From Desulfobacterium sp. (GTDB taxonomy: Bacteria > Desulfobacterota > Desulfobacteria > Desulfobacterales > Desulfobacteraceae), in NCBI GenBank assembly GCA_030145245.1, contig JAQYWC010000066.1, positions 1-64,000 on the forward strand: a stretch of 64,000 bases of DNA, given 5' to 3'. Numbering within the stretch: the stretch's first letter is position 1; each line of letters begins with the position of its first letter. The translations under genes were made by a program, and so were the position numbers. Positions 45,806 to 54,674 of this stretch are shown in pieces. Below the pieces are notes generated by a model. That model was not told the DNA's origin. It ran no database searches and saw only the letters and a list, made by a program, of their open reading frames with translations.

Positions 45806-45870
45806 CGCTAAAAAATCCTATTATTCGGCAATAAATCAATAGCAAAGATATGAAATTTATCGTATAAAAA
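45806..45870 (+). promoter_or_regulatory. AGCA triple-repeat promoter of the T2SS operon
   Basis: A degenerate first repeat CGCTAAAAA at 45806 is followed by GGCAATAAA at 45827, AGCAAAGAT at 45841 and GTATAAAA at 45862. Offsets are 21, 14 and 21, identical to the other three sites. TATAAA would be the -10 box, about 45 bases before the gspG start. Confidence 0.68.
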
Positions 45871-45915
45871 AGCAGTCTTGGATTGTTTTTCACCCATGTA
45901 AACGAATAAAGAAGG

Positions 45916-46365
45916 ATGGATATGACACTGTCTTCAAAAAATGAAAAAGGCTTTACACTGATTGAACTGATGGTGGTGGTGGTGATTCTGGGAATCCTGG
46001 CAGGACTCATCGTGCCGAGGCTCATGGGAAGAACCGACGAGGCAAAACAGGTCAAGGCCCAGGTTGATATCGCAGCCATTGAAACGGCGTTGAAACTCTA
46101 TCGCCTGGACAACGGCAACTACCCGCCCACGGAGCAGGGACTCATGGCACTTGTGGAAAAGCCTTCGTCCGAGCCCGTGCCTGCCAAATGGCATGAAGGC
46201 GGCTATCTTGAAAAAGGCAAGACACCCAAGGATCCCTGGAACAGGGAGTATCTCTACCTCTGCCCCGGCATCCACGGAGACTTTGACATCATCTCCTACG
46301 GCGGAGACGGCGCACCCGGAGGAGAAGGTAAAAACAGGGACATAAAGAGCTGGGAACTTGAGTAA
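45916..46365 (+). CDS. gspG: Type II secretion major pseudopilin GspG
   Basis: This 149-residue major pseudopilin forms the T2SS pseudopilus. The prepilin site is G12/F13 (EKG/FTLIELMVVVVILG) with Glu at mature position 5. The C-terminal part has the GspG signatures NGNYPPTEQGLMAL and PKDPWNREYLY. An AAGAAGG site precedes the ATG. It opens the gspG-to-TPR operon. Confidence 0.97.
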   Translation: MDMTLSSKNEKGFTLIELMVVVVILGILAGLIVPRLMGRTDEAKQVKAQVDIAAIETALKLYRLDNGNYPPTEQGLMALVEKPSSEPVPAKWHEGGYLEKGKTPKDPWNREYLYLCPGIHGDFDIISYGGDGAPGGEGKNRDIKSWELE

Positions 46366-46873
46366 AAAGCGTTCGGGGGAAACCGGGTTTACCATCATAG
46401 AGCTTGTTATTGTTCTAGTCATAGCAGGTATTCTCCTGTTTTTCGCCCTTCCAACGTTCCAGAATGTACACTTTTTTTCAGACCCGGAAAACGCCCTTGG
46501 AAAAACGATTCAATTGATCGACTCGTTAAAAAGAAAGGCTGTGACCGACAACAGGGATTATATGATGCATGTGGACATTACCGCAGGCCGCATATGGGTT
46601 TCGGACGATTCCATGGACCAGGAAGCAATGAAAATCGCCAGGGAAAAAGGCATTCAATTCTCGGGCAATACCATTGTCCTTGACGTGGAATTTCCCGGCG
46701 CCATGCCCCTTGCCTCGGATGACGTCCGGATAAAATTCCGCAGGCAGGGGTATTCGGACATGGCATTGATCCACATCCAGGAGGAGGAGAACGATGTCAC
46801 CCTGAGGGTCGAGCCCTTTCTTTCAAGGGTTGAACTTGAGAACAGGAGTGTCTCCTTTGACCAGTGCATGTAA
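46358..46873 (+). CDS. gspH: Minor pseudopilin GspH
   Basis: This 171-residue protein starts at TTG and overlaps gspG by 8 bp. The prepilin site is G10/F11 (GETG/FTIIELVIVLVIAG), with Glu at +5. The rest is a GspH-type beta-rich domain. It belongs to the pseudopilus tip group with GspI, J and K. Confidence 0.9.
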   Translation: MSKKRSGETGFTIIELVIVLVIAGILLFFALPTFQNVHFFSDPENALGKTIQLIDSLKRKAVTDNRDYMMHVDITAGRIWVSDDSMDQEAMKIAREKGIQFSGNTIVLDVEFPGAMPLASDDVRIKFRRQGYSDMALIHIQEEENDVTLRVEPFLSRVELENRSVSFDQCM

Positions 46874-47270
46874 ACCATCCATGGTAAGGACGATTGAAGG
46901 GTTTACCCTTCTTGAGATAATGGTGAGTCTCTCCATTGTTGCCATCGTCTTTGTCTCCCTGTTCAAGATGCAGTCCTCGAGCATTCTGCTTGCCGGGTAC
47001 GGCAAATTTCATTCAACCGCCCCCTTTCTTGCACGTCAGACCATCACCCGGATCGAAGGGGATCTTGCCGATGATTCCGACCTGTCAGGTGATTTTGGAG
47101 ACAGTTTCCCAGGGTACCAGTGGAGCGCAAGGATAACCGATTATCAGACCTTTGATTCTGCGATCATCCCGGAATCGGCAGCAGAACGACTCAAGCGGGT
47201 GGAGATCGATATCCTCCAGGGAGAAAACCAATTTACCCTGAACACCTGGAGATATCTTAGTAATGAATAG
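46857..47270 (+). CDS. gspI: Minor pseudopilin GspI
   Basis: This protein of about 137 residues has the prepilin segment EG/FTLLEIMVSLSIVAIVFVSLF. A TTG start at 46857 is proposed because AGGAG lies 8 bases upstream; 46830 (TTG) and 46881 (ATG) are alternatives. It overlaps the end of gspH and the start of gspJ. Confidence 0.88.
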   Translation: MTSACKPSMVRTIEGFTLLEIMVSLSIVAIVFVSLFKMQSSSILLAGYGKFHSTAPFLARQTITRIEGDLADDSDLSGDFGDSFPGYQWSARITDYQTFDSAIIPESAAERLKRVEIDILQGENQFTLNTWRYLSNE

Positions 47271-47928
47271 GGGATTCACGCTGATAGAGATCCTCATCGC
47301 CGTCCTGATCTTCGGGATCCTGATGACCACCCTGTTCACCTCGTTCCAGTCTTTCATCTCCTCTTCAACGGCCGTAAGCGACGGGATGGCACAGGACGAA
47401 CGGATCAGAACCCTCCTGGGGCACCTGGAAAGGGATCTTGGCGCCCTCTACATCTCCCGGCCCCCACGGTACAAAAAACCTGCATCCATTTCCGACCCGG
47501 ATCCGTTCAGGTTCGACGGCACCCAGGAGAGCGTTGGCGGCACCCTTGTCTCAAGGCTTGGGTTTGCCTCCCTCAACCACCTCTCCCTGGGAAAAAAGGA
47601 TATCCCCGGCGTGGCACGGATCGCCTACCATGCAAGGTCCAATAACGACAACGGAATCGATCTTTGCAGGTCCGACACATTAAGACCCTTTGACGAGCCC
47701 AGGGAGGGCTCCTGCGATCCCGTGCTTATCCACAACATATCGGAATTCGAATTAATTTATGTGGACCAAGAGGGGGATGAACACAGCTCCTGGGACTCTG
47801 AATCGGACACCGTCAAGTACACCTTTCCCGTTTCCGTAAAGTTCAAGATCACCCTCAACACAGGCGATGTCCCAAAGATCGTTGAGACCCAAATTGCCCT
47901 TCCCGTTTCAAGGGAGGCCCTGGATTGA
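47263..47928 (+). CDS. gspJ: Minor pseudopilin GspJ
   Basis: This 221-residue pseudopilin has a very short leader (MNRG/FTLIEILIAVLIFGI) with Glu at +5. The body has RIRTLLGHLERDLGALYISRP, typical of the GspJ family. It overlaps gspI by 8 bp and gspK by 4 bp. Confidence 0.92.
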   Translation: MNRGFTLIEILIAVLIFGILMTTLFTSFQSFISSSTAVSDGMAQDERIRTLLGHLERDLGALYISRPPRYKKPASISDPDPFRFDGTQESVGGTLVSRLGFASLNHLSLGKKDIPGVARIAYHARSNNDNGIDLCRSDTLRPFDEPREGSCDPVLIHNISEFELIYVDQEGDEHSSWDSESDTVKYTFPVSVKFKITLNTGDVPKIVETQIALPVSREALD

Positions 47929-49028
47929 CAAAGGTCGGCAACAATAAAAACGGCATGGCCCTCCTGATCTGCCTTGCCATCATTTCGGTACTTGCCGCAG
48001 CCGGTCTTGAACTGGGGAAAAGGGTGAGGAACTCAACCGACCATGCCATTGTGCTCCAGGAAAGCTTCAGGGCCGAAGAGATGGCCCTGGCAGGAATCAA
48101 CCTTGCCATGCTGCTCCTGGAAGAGGATGCAAACGCCAACGAGACCGATTCCGTTCAGGAGAACTGGGCCGACCCGGATATCCTTGGGTCGGCAATCGCC
48201 TCCCTGGGATACGACACCGGAAAGGTGACCCTCTCCATTGTTGATGAACTGGGAAAAATCCAGGTAAACGCCCTGATAACCGAATTTCCCGGCAGCACCT
48301 TCAACACTGACCAGCAAGAATTTTGGGAACGCTTTCTGGACCTGCTGATCTCGGCTGACAAATCCGAGGATGCAAGGGATCCCGTGGAGATCATCAACTG
48401 CCTCAAGGACTGGCTCGACTCAAATGATGATGACCTGGAAACAGGCACCTCCGGCGAAGAATCCTCCTATTACCAGGACCTTGACCCGCCCTACACCTGC
48501 ACCAACGGTCCCTTTGATATCCTGGACGAGATCTTTCTGGTCAAGGGCGTGTCAAAGGATATTCTGACCCATGAAACGGTTGAGGGGGCCCCGGAGGTCA
48601 CCCTTGAATTTTCAGAAGCCTTTACCGTGTTCGGGATGGATGATACTGTGTCCGAAAATGGGCGCTACCGTTTTCCTGGGACCATCAACATCAACACGGC
48701 CAATGACATGGTACTGGCGGCCCTTCTTCCTTCAGGCATGGAAGACCAGGTCCAGGAGCTGGTTGATTACAGGGTTCAGAAACAGGAAGAGACAGGGGAT
48801 TTTGTAAACACCCTTGACAAGGGATGGTACAAAACGGTAATCGACTTATCAGAAAAAGAGGGTAAACGGTTCGACCGCCTGATACGCTACTCAAGCCATA
48901 TTTTCAAGGCAGAGTGCTCAGCTACAGTGGGCAATACGGAAAAAACGATAAGAGCCTATATTAAGAGAAAGAAGGACAAAGAGACCAACAGATGGACTTG
49001 CAGAACCATCCGGTTGTTGAGGAGTTAG
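47925..49028 (+). CDS. gspK: Minor pseudopilin GspK
   Basis: This 367-residue protein starts at TTG. The leader ends at Gly10 (NKNG/MALLICLAIISVL), and no Glu is present at +5, which is normal for GspK. The large domain contains DELGKIQVNAL, SEDARDPVEIINCLKDWLDSND and a helix-hairpin-helix-like INTANDMVLAALL segment. GspK caps the pseudopilus. Confidence 0.93.
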   Translation: MTKVGNNKNGMALLICLAIISVLAAAGLELGKRVRNSTDHAIVLQESFRAEEMALAGINLAMLLLEEDANANETDSVQENWADPDILGSAIASLGYDTGKVTLSIVDELGKIQVNALITEFPGSTFNTDQQEFWERFLDLLISADKSEDARDPVEIINCLKDWLDSNDDDLETGTSGEESSYYQDLDPPYTCTNGPFDILDEIFLVKGVSKDILTHETVEGAPEVTLEFSEAFTVFGMDDTVSENGRYRFPGTININTANDMVLAALLPSGMEDQVQELVDYRVQKQEETGDFVNTLDKGWYKTVIDLSEKEGKRFDRLIRYSSHIFKAECSATVGNTEKTIRAYIKRKKDKETNRWTCRTIRLLRS

Positions 49029-49037
49029 AGGCTTTTT

Positions 49038-50468
49038 ATGAACAGAACGATCCTTGGACTTGACATAGGAAACAATTCGCTTTCGGCCGTTGTTGTGGAA
49101 AAGCCGTTAAAGGGGTTTTCCATAAAGGAAAGCGTGACCATCTCCTTTGACGACCTTGAGAGCCATGGGGATTCCACCCCGGAAGAGACGGATATCAGCC
49201 GCTTTGAGCAGGCTCTTTCCCTTCTTATGGAAAAGATCGACTGCAAAGGATTCTCCGCTGTGGCCGTGGCCATTCCCTCACCCTGGGTCTCGTTCAGGAA
49301 CATCTCCCTTCCGTTCCGCTCAGCCAAAAAGATACGGCAGGTCCTTGGGTTTGAGCTGGCCTCCCACCTTCCCCTGGCAGACGAGACCTATGTGTCGGAT
49401 TTCACCCAGCCCCCCAAAACAGGCGCAGGTGATTTCCCCCCTTTGTTGACGGCATCGGTTCCGGACACGACCCTTGGGGACTGTTTCAGCGCCCTTGCAA
49501 CAGCAGATCTGCAACCCTCCCTCATCACGGTCCAGGGCTACATAGCCGCCGATCATTTGTTAGAATCCGGCATTGACGAGGAGCACACCCTGTGGATCGA
49601 CCGTACCGAAGATCACACCACCCTGTGCCTTGGCGTAAAGGGAGCCATCGTCCAGGTCCGGTCCCTGGGAGCGAACCTTACTATACCCGCCCTGGCAAAA
49701 GCCGTACAGCAGACTGTTAAAGGAGAACACCAGCGGTCCCAGGAGGGGTTTATGCCCCAAAGATGCATCATCACTTCCCCGGAGGAAGATGCTGCCCCCC
49801 TGTGTGCCCCCCTTGAAGAGGCACTCGGGTGTCCGGTGGTCTCCATGGATCCGCAACCCATCAATGCAATCTCAGCCGCCCTTGCCAATGCGACCTCCAG
49901 ACCTGTCTTCAATTTCTGCCAGGGAGACTACTCCGAGGATTCCATCCTGAAACGCTATACAGCCAATATCGCTGTGCTGCTCATCTTTGTTGTCGTGGCA
50001 TTTTCAGCCTTTATGTTCAAGGTCCATGCCGACATCGCATTCATGGAGAACAACGCAGCAGAGCTCGAGCAGGCAAGCACTGCCATATTCAAAAAGAGCT
50101 TTCCAAAAGTAACGAGGATCGTGGATCCACTGATGCAGATGAAAATAGAGCTCAAACAGCTCAAGGAGACCTCGGGCCTTTCCGGCGAGGGAACCACCCC
50201 CCCGGATGGACTCAACCACTCTTGCGTCGACATTCTTGCTGAGCTGTCAAACAAGATACCGATGTCCATCGACGTTGAAACCAACAGGTTTATCCTGAAC
50301 CCGGGCCGTATTCTCCTGTCCGGGTCCACGGCAAACTTCAACAATGTTGACAAAATAAAGGGGCTGCTTGAAGGGTCGGCTCTGTTCAAGCAGGTGGAGA
50401 TCCAGAGCGCTGCGGCAGATAAAACTGGAAAACGGGTTCGATTTAAATTTGTCATTACCCTGGGATAA
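49038..50468 (+). CDS. gspL: Type II secretion protein GspL (PilM-like cytoplasmic domain)
   Basis: This 476-residue platform protein has an actin-like/PilM-type cytoplasmic domain beginning ILGLDIGNNSLSAVVVE. A single membrane segment lies at about 313-332 (ANIAVLLIFVVVAFSAFMF). A periplasmic ferredoxin-like domain follows. GspL links GspE to the inner-membrane platform. Confidence 0.9.
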   Translation: MNRTILGLDIGNNSLSAVVVEKPLKGFSIKESVTISFDDLESHGDSTPEETDISRFEQALSLLMEKIDCKGFSAVAVAIPSPWVSFRNISLPFRSAKKIRQVLGFELASHLPLADETYVSDFTQPPKTGAGDFPPLLTASVPDTTLGDCFSALATADLQPSLITVQGYIAADHLLESGIDEEHTLWIDRTEDHTTLCLGVKGAIVQVRSLGANLTIPALAKAVQQTVKGEHQRSQEGFMPQRCIITSPEEDAAPLCAPLEEALGCPVVSMDPQPINAISAALANATSRPVFNFCQGDYSEDSILKRYTANIAVLLIFVVVAFSAFMFKVHADIAFMENNAAELEQASTAIFKKSFPKVTRIVDPLMQMKIELKQLKETSGLSGEGTTPPDGLNHSCVDILAELSNKIPMSIDVETNRFILNPGRILLSGSTANFNNVDKIKGLLEGSALFKQVEIQSAAADKTGKRVRFKFVITLG

Positions 50469-50475
50469 TTTACGT

Positions 50476-51009
50476 ATGAACATTTCACAACGAGACAAAA
50501 AGGCGTTGATCATCTGCGCAGGATTTCTGATAACCTTTGTTGTTGTTCAGTTTATCCTGGTGCCGGCCCTGGACCGCAAAAAAGAGCTGGAACAGCGGGT
50601 TGCGGCCAATGAAACAGCCTTGAACGAAATCATCGCACTGCAGCAGGAGTATTCCAGCCTCTCCAGGATGAACATGGCTGAAACCGGTATTTTGTCCCAA
50701 CGGGCCAAGGGGTTCACCCTATTCTCCTTTCTGGACACCCTGGCTGAAAAGAGCGGCGTCAAGGACAACGTGGCCTACATGAAGCCCTCCTCCAGGACCT
50801 TCAACGACAAAAACTACGCCATCTCCATGGTCAAGATAAAACTGGACACCCTCTACCTCAAGGAGCTGGTGGATTTTCTCTACAGCGTTGAAAGCTCCCG
50901 GAACGGTGTGCACATAAGATCCCTGTCCCTCTCCAAGACGGGCAAGGAGCAAACCATGATAGACGCCATTGTCGAGGCTGAAACCCTGGTAAAAGGAGAT
51001 GCCGCCTGA
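50476..51009 (+). CDS. gspM: Type II secretion protein GspM
   Basis: This 177-residue bitopic protein has a short cytoplasmic N-terminus (MNISQRDKKAL), a membrane segment at about 10-30 and a periplasmic coiled coil plus small domain. It partners GspL. The start at 50476 lies 7 bp after gspL; the longer open frame inside gspL is not needed. Confidence 0.88.
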   Translation: MNISQRDKKALIICAGFLITFVVVQFILVPALDRKKELEQRVAANETALNEIIALQQEYSSLSRMNMAETGILSQRAKGFTLFSFLDTLAEKSGVKDNVAYMKPSSRTFNDKNYAISMVKIKLDTLYLKELVDFLYSVESSRNGVHIRSLSLSKTGKEQTMIDAIVEAETLVKGDAA

Positions 51010-51875
51010 TGGGTGCAAAAAACGTCTCCCTCTACCTGACCTACGCCATCCTGACCTTCCTCGTTTTTGCATACCTGCTCTTTCCAGGTGAAAAGGCAGG
51101 CCTTCTCATGGCGGACAGGCTGAACCGAATCAGCCAGGACCTTAAGGTGGAGCTCAACCCGGTAACCCCGGTACTGCCCATGGGATTAAAGACCCTGAAC
51201 CCGGAGCTCACCCTTTTCAACACCACCACGGTCACCCTGGATTCATTCTTTTTCTCCCCGAACATTTTTTCCCTGTTCAAATCCCAGAACTCGGCGGATT
51301 TCACAGCAGCGCTCTTCAACGGGATCGTCAAAGGCCATGTGTCAGCACCACGCTCTGCCAACCCGTCCGGAATCACCCTCACCTCGAAATTTTCAGAACT
51401 TGAGATCGCCCCCATCGAATTCAACACCGGAGAGACCGCCCTGAGTTCCCGTTTCACCCTGGGCGGCACCTTTGATTACGGCCTCAATCAGGCACCCGGG
51501 GATGCCAGGGGCACCCTTCGCCTTTCAAATCTGATCACCGAGGTCCACAACCCGCTGCTTGAAAAGCTGGGCATCTCTGAGTTTCATTTCACCACCGTTG
51601 ACATGAACTACACCATCAAGAAGAACCGGATGGATATCCTGAGTTTCAAGGCCCTGGGAAGCGAGGCAACCATAACCCTGACCGGCACAGGCGTAATCAA
51701 CGCGCCTGTTGGAAAAAGCAGATTGAACCTCAAGGGAGAAATTCGACCGGATACGGCCTATCTGACCAGCTTTGCCGGGCTATCCTCCGTTGCAATGCTG
51801 TTTGACGATTCAAAAAAAGGGGGAATTCCCTTCACCATTTCAGGAACCGTGGAGAAACCCATTTTCAGATTATGA
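51009..51875 (+). CDS. gspN: Type II secretion protein GspN
   Basis: This 288-residue protein has an N-terminal membrane segment (LTYAILTFLVFAYLLF) and an AsmA-like beta-rich periplasmic domain (FTLGGTFDYGLNQAPGDARGTLRLSNL). GspN is an accessory T2SS component found in a subset of systems. It overlaps gspM by one base and gspC by 4 bp. Confidence 0.87.
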   Translation: MGAKNVSLYLTYAILTFLVFAYLLFPGEKAGLLMADRLNRISQDLKVELNPVTPVLPMGLKTLNPELTLFNTTTVTLDSFFFSPNIFSLFKSQNSADFTAALFNGIVKGHVSAPRSANPSGITLTSKFSELEIAPIEFNTGETALSSRFTLGGTFDYGLNQAPGDARGTLRLSNLITEVHNPLLEKLGISEFHFTTVDMNYTIKKNRMDILSFKALGSEATITLTGTGVINAPVGKSRLNLKGEIRPDTAYLTSFAGLSSVAMLFDDSKKGGIPFTISGTVEKPIFRL

Positions 51876-52738
51876 AAACTCTTTTTACATGCTTAAATCT
51901 CATCTGTTTGACGGTTGCCCTCTATTTCTGCACCGGGATCATGTACAAGCGAATCGAGACCGCAACATACAGCCCTCCCGATCTCTCCCAACGCATGAAC
52001 AAGGGGGGGCAGGAACGGCAGACCCGGGATGGAAAAAAGATCTCCGCTGCTCAAACCCGGTCGATCACGGGCCGCAATCTTTTCAAGGCATCGGTGGCCC
52101 CGGACAAAAAGGAAAAGAACACCCCGGAGGTTGATCTTGAAAACCAGGAAGATCTTGAAAAAACCACCCTCAACCTGAAGCTGTGGGGAACCGTGGCAGG
52201 CATCGGCAGCGGGTCCTTTGCTGTGATCCAGGAAAAATCCAGCAGGACCCAGGCCCTGTACCACGAGGGTGACAGCGTTGCCGGCGCCGAAATAAAGAAG
52301 ATCATGCGATCCAGCGTAATCCTCAACCACAACGGCGAGAACCAGATCCTGGAGATGGAGACCACCACCCCCAAGGGGCGGGGCAGATCCCCCTCTCGAG
52401 AACCTTCGATCAGCTCTTCTAACATGACCATACAGCGGTCCGTCATTGATGAAGCCATGGGCGACATGGAAAGCCTGATGAAACAGGTCAGGGTCAGACC
52501 CCATTTTTCCAAGGGCAAACCCGACGGACTCTTGATATACGGCATAAAAAGCAATGCCCTTTTCAAAAAAATGGGATTAAGAAACGGAGACATCATCATG
52601 GGGGTTGACGGTAAAGAGATCACCTCCATCGACGATGCCCTCTCCCTGTACCAGGGACTGAGACAGGCGTCCGAAGCGAACATAAAACTGAAAAGGCGAG
52701 GTAAAGTAAAGGAGATCAACTACCATGTCCAGCAATAA
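51872..52738 (+). CDS. gspC: Type II secretion protein GspC with PDZ domain
   Basis: This 288-residue protein has a membrane segment at about 5-22, the HR domain with TLNLKLWGTVAGIGSGSFAVIQ, and a C-terminal PDZ domain (KPDGLLIYGIKSNALFKKMGLRNGD, then GKEITSIDDALSLYQ). GspC bridges the inner platform and the secretin GspD encoded next. Here gspC lies after gspN instead of at the operon start. Confidence 0.93.
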   Translation: MKTLFTCLNLICLTVALYFCTGIMYKRIETATYSPPDLSQRMNKGGQERQTRDGKKISAAQTRSITGRNLFKASVAPDKKEKNTPEVDLENQEDLEKTTLNLKLWGTVAGIGSGSFAVIQEKSSRTQALYHEGDSVAGAEIKKIMRSSVILNHNGENQILEMETTTPKGRGRSPSREPSISSSNMTIQRSVIDEAMGDMESLMKQVRVRPHFSKGKPDGLLIYGIKSNALFKKMGLRNGDIIMGVDGKEITSIDDALSLYQGLRQASEANIKLKRRGKVKEINYHVQQ

Positions 52739-54674
52739 ATTTTGGGTACTTCCCCTTTTTGCAATACTGATTATCAACTGTTTTTCCCCCCTTCCATCTG
52801 TAGTCACCCAGGCTCAGGCCGCTGATTCCAAGGTTGCTGGCAAATATATATCCATTGATTTCAACAATGTGGATATCAACGTGTTCATCAAGTTCATCAG
52901 CGAACTGACCAAAAAGAATTTTGTGGTGGATAAAAGGGTCAAGGGCAACGTGACCATCATCTCTCCGTCCAAGATATCGGTGGAAGAGGCCTATGGGGTG
53001 TTTGAATCCGTGCTTTCCATCCACGGATTCACCGCGGTTGAAGCAGGACAGGTGACCAAAATCATCCCTGCTCCTGAAGCCCGGTCCAAAAGCATCGATA
53101 CCCGGATCTCAAAGGGGAAAGAATCCCCCACAGACAGTATCGTCACCCGGATCATCCCCTTGAAATTTGCCGAGGCAAACGAGCTCAAGAAACTCTTCAC
53201 GCCGCTTATCTCCAAGGGAAGCGTCATCCTTGCCTATGCCGCCACCAACACCCTGATCATCACCGACACCCTCTCCAACATCGAGCGGCTTTTGACCATC
53301 ATCAATACCGTGGATGTTATGGGCATCGGGAAACGGATCTCCGTGATTCCCATCGAGAATGCCGATGCGGTCAAGCTTGTCAAGAACCTCTCCACCATCT
53401 TCATGGCCAGAATCAGGACCACCAAAAGCAAGCAGGCCCCGGAGATGATCGTGAAATTCGTGGCCGACGACCGCACCAACTCCATTGTGGTGCTGGCAAG
53501 CGATATCGAAACCGACCGGGTCAAGAAACTTGTGGCCCTGCTGGACAAAAAGATTCCCAGGGGAGATGAGAAGATCCGGGTCTACTATCTGGAGCATGCA
53601 TCTGCCGAAACCCTTGCCAAGGTGCTCCAGGAGATGCCGGTGAAAAAGAGCGCCCAGACCAAAAACGGAAAAAAAACCGCCCCGGTGATCTCCGACACGG
53701 TGAAGATCACGGCGGACAAGGCCACCAACAGCCTGATCATCATGGCGGAAAAAGAGGATTATCCGGTTCTCGAAGAGGTGATCCAGAAACTCGACATCCC
53801 AAGGTCCATGGTCTATATCGAGAGCCTCATCATGGAGGTAAAGGTCAACGCCGGGCTCAATATCGGCACCCAGTGGCAGGTCGGGGAAGGGTATGACCAG
53901 GACTCAGACGGCAACGACCAGGGCGCCTATTTCGGCGGATTCGGAGGAAAAGATTACGGCAATCTAATTACTGCTGCCACAAAGGGGGCACTTCCTCCTG
54001 GATTTTCCGCCGGCATCGTTGGCAAAACCATCACCATCGGTGATGTGACCTTTCCCAGTATCGGGGCGGTGATCCAGGCCTATGAAACAGACAATGACAC
54101 CCACATTCTCTCAACCCCCCAGATCCTCACCACGGACAATGAAGAGGCCACCATCACCATTGGCAAGAACGTGCCCTACCAGACCCGGTCAGCGGCCGAG
54201 AGCGGCACCGACACCTACAGCTCCTATGAGTACAAGGACGTGGGCATCACCCTGAAGATCACCCCCCAGATCAGCAAGGACCGGCTGGTTCGACTCAACG
54301 TGTTCCAGGAGATCACCTCCCTTGACAACGCCAACCCGACAACCAATGACCGCCCCACCACCCTGAAGCGCAAGATCGAGACCACCCTGATCGTGGAAGA
54401 CGGCAACACCGTGGTAATCGGAGGGCTCATCGACGAAACCCTCTCCAACATAGAGCACAAGGTGCCCTGCCTTGGAGATATTCCCGGCCTCTCCTATCTG
54501 TTTAAATCCCTCTCCACCGGCGATGACAAGACCAATCTCTACGTGTTCCTGACCCCCAGGGTAATAAAAAACCCCTTTGAGGCCACCGAACTCTACAAAT
54601 CCAAGCGCCAGGAGATCGATGAAGTGCGCCAGGGGGATGTAAAACTCTACAACGGCACAGAGGAGAGTAAATGA
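52725..54674 (+). CDS. gspD: Type II secretion secretin GspD
   Basis: This 649-residue outer-membrane secretin has a signal peptide ending near AQAA, an N0 domain (ISIDFNNVDINVFIKFISELTKKN) and three N1-N3 repeats (for example NTLIITDTLSNIERLLTII and NSIVVLASDIETDRVKKLVALLD). The secretin core has VPYQTR, YEYKDVGITLKITPQI and VPCLGDIPGLSYLF. It overlaps gspC by 14 bp. Confidence 0.97.
   Translation: MSSNKFWVLPLFAILIINCFSPLPSVVTQAQAADSKVAGKYISIDFNNVDINVFIKFISELTKKNFVVDKRVKGNVTIISPSKISVEEAYGVFESVLSIHGFTAVEAGQVTKIIPAPEARSKSIDTRISKGKESPTDSIVTRIIPLKFAEANELKKLFTPLISKGSVILAYAATNTLIITDTLSNIERLLTIINTVDVMGIGKRISVIPIENADAVKLVKNLSTIFMARIRTTKSKQAPEMIVKFVADDRTNSIVVLASDIETDRVKKLVALLDKKIPRGDEKIRVYYLEHASAETLAKVLQEMPVKKSAQTKNGKKTAPVISDTVKITADKATNSLIIMAEKEDYPVLEEVIQKLDIPRSMVYIESLIMEVKVNAGLNIGTQWQVGEGYDQDSDGNDQGAYFGGFGGKDYGNLITAATKGALPPGFSAGIVGKTITIGDVTFPSIGAVIQAYETDNDTHILSTPQILTTDNEEATITIGKNVPYQTRSAAESGTDTYSSYEYKDVGITLKITPQISKDRLVRLNVFQEITSLDNANPTTNDRPTTLKRKIETTLIVEDGNTVVIGGLIDETLSNIEHKVPCLGDIPGLSYLFKSLSTGDDKTNLYVFLTPRVIKNPFEATELYKSKRQEIDEVRQGDVKLYNGTEESK

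Noticed and set aside
52487-52505. GGGTCAGACCCC inside gspC as a REP-like insertion
   Set aside because: It is short and lies in frame within the coding sequence before the PDZ domain, with no duplication or frame disruption.
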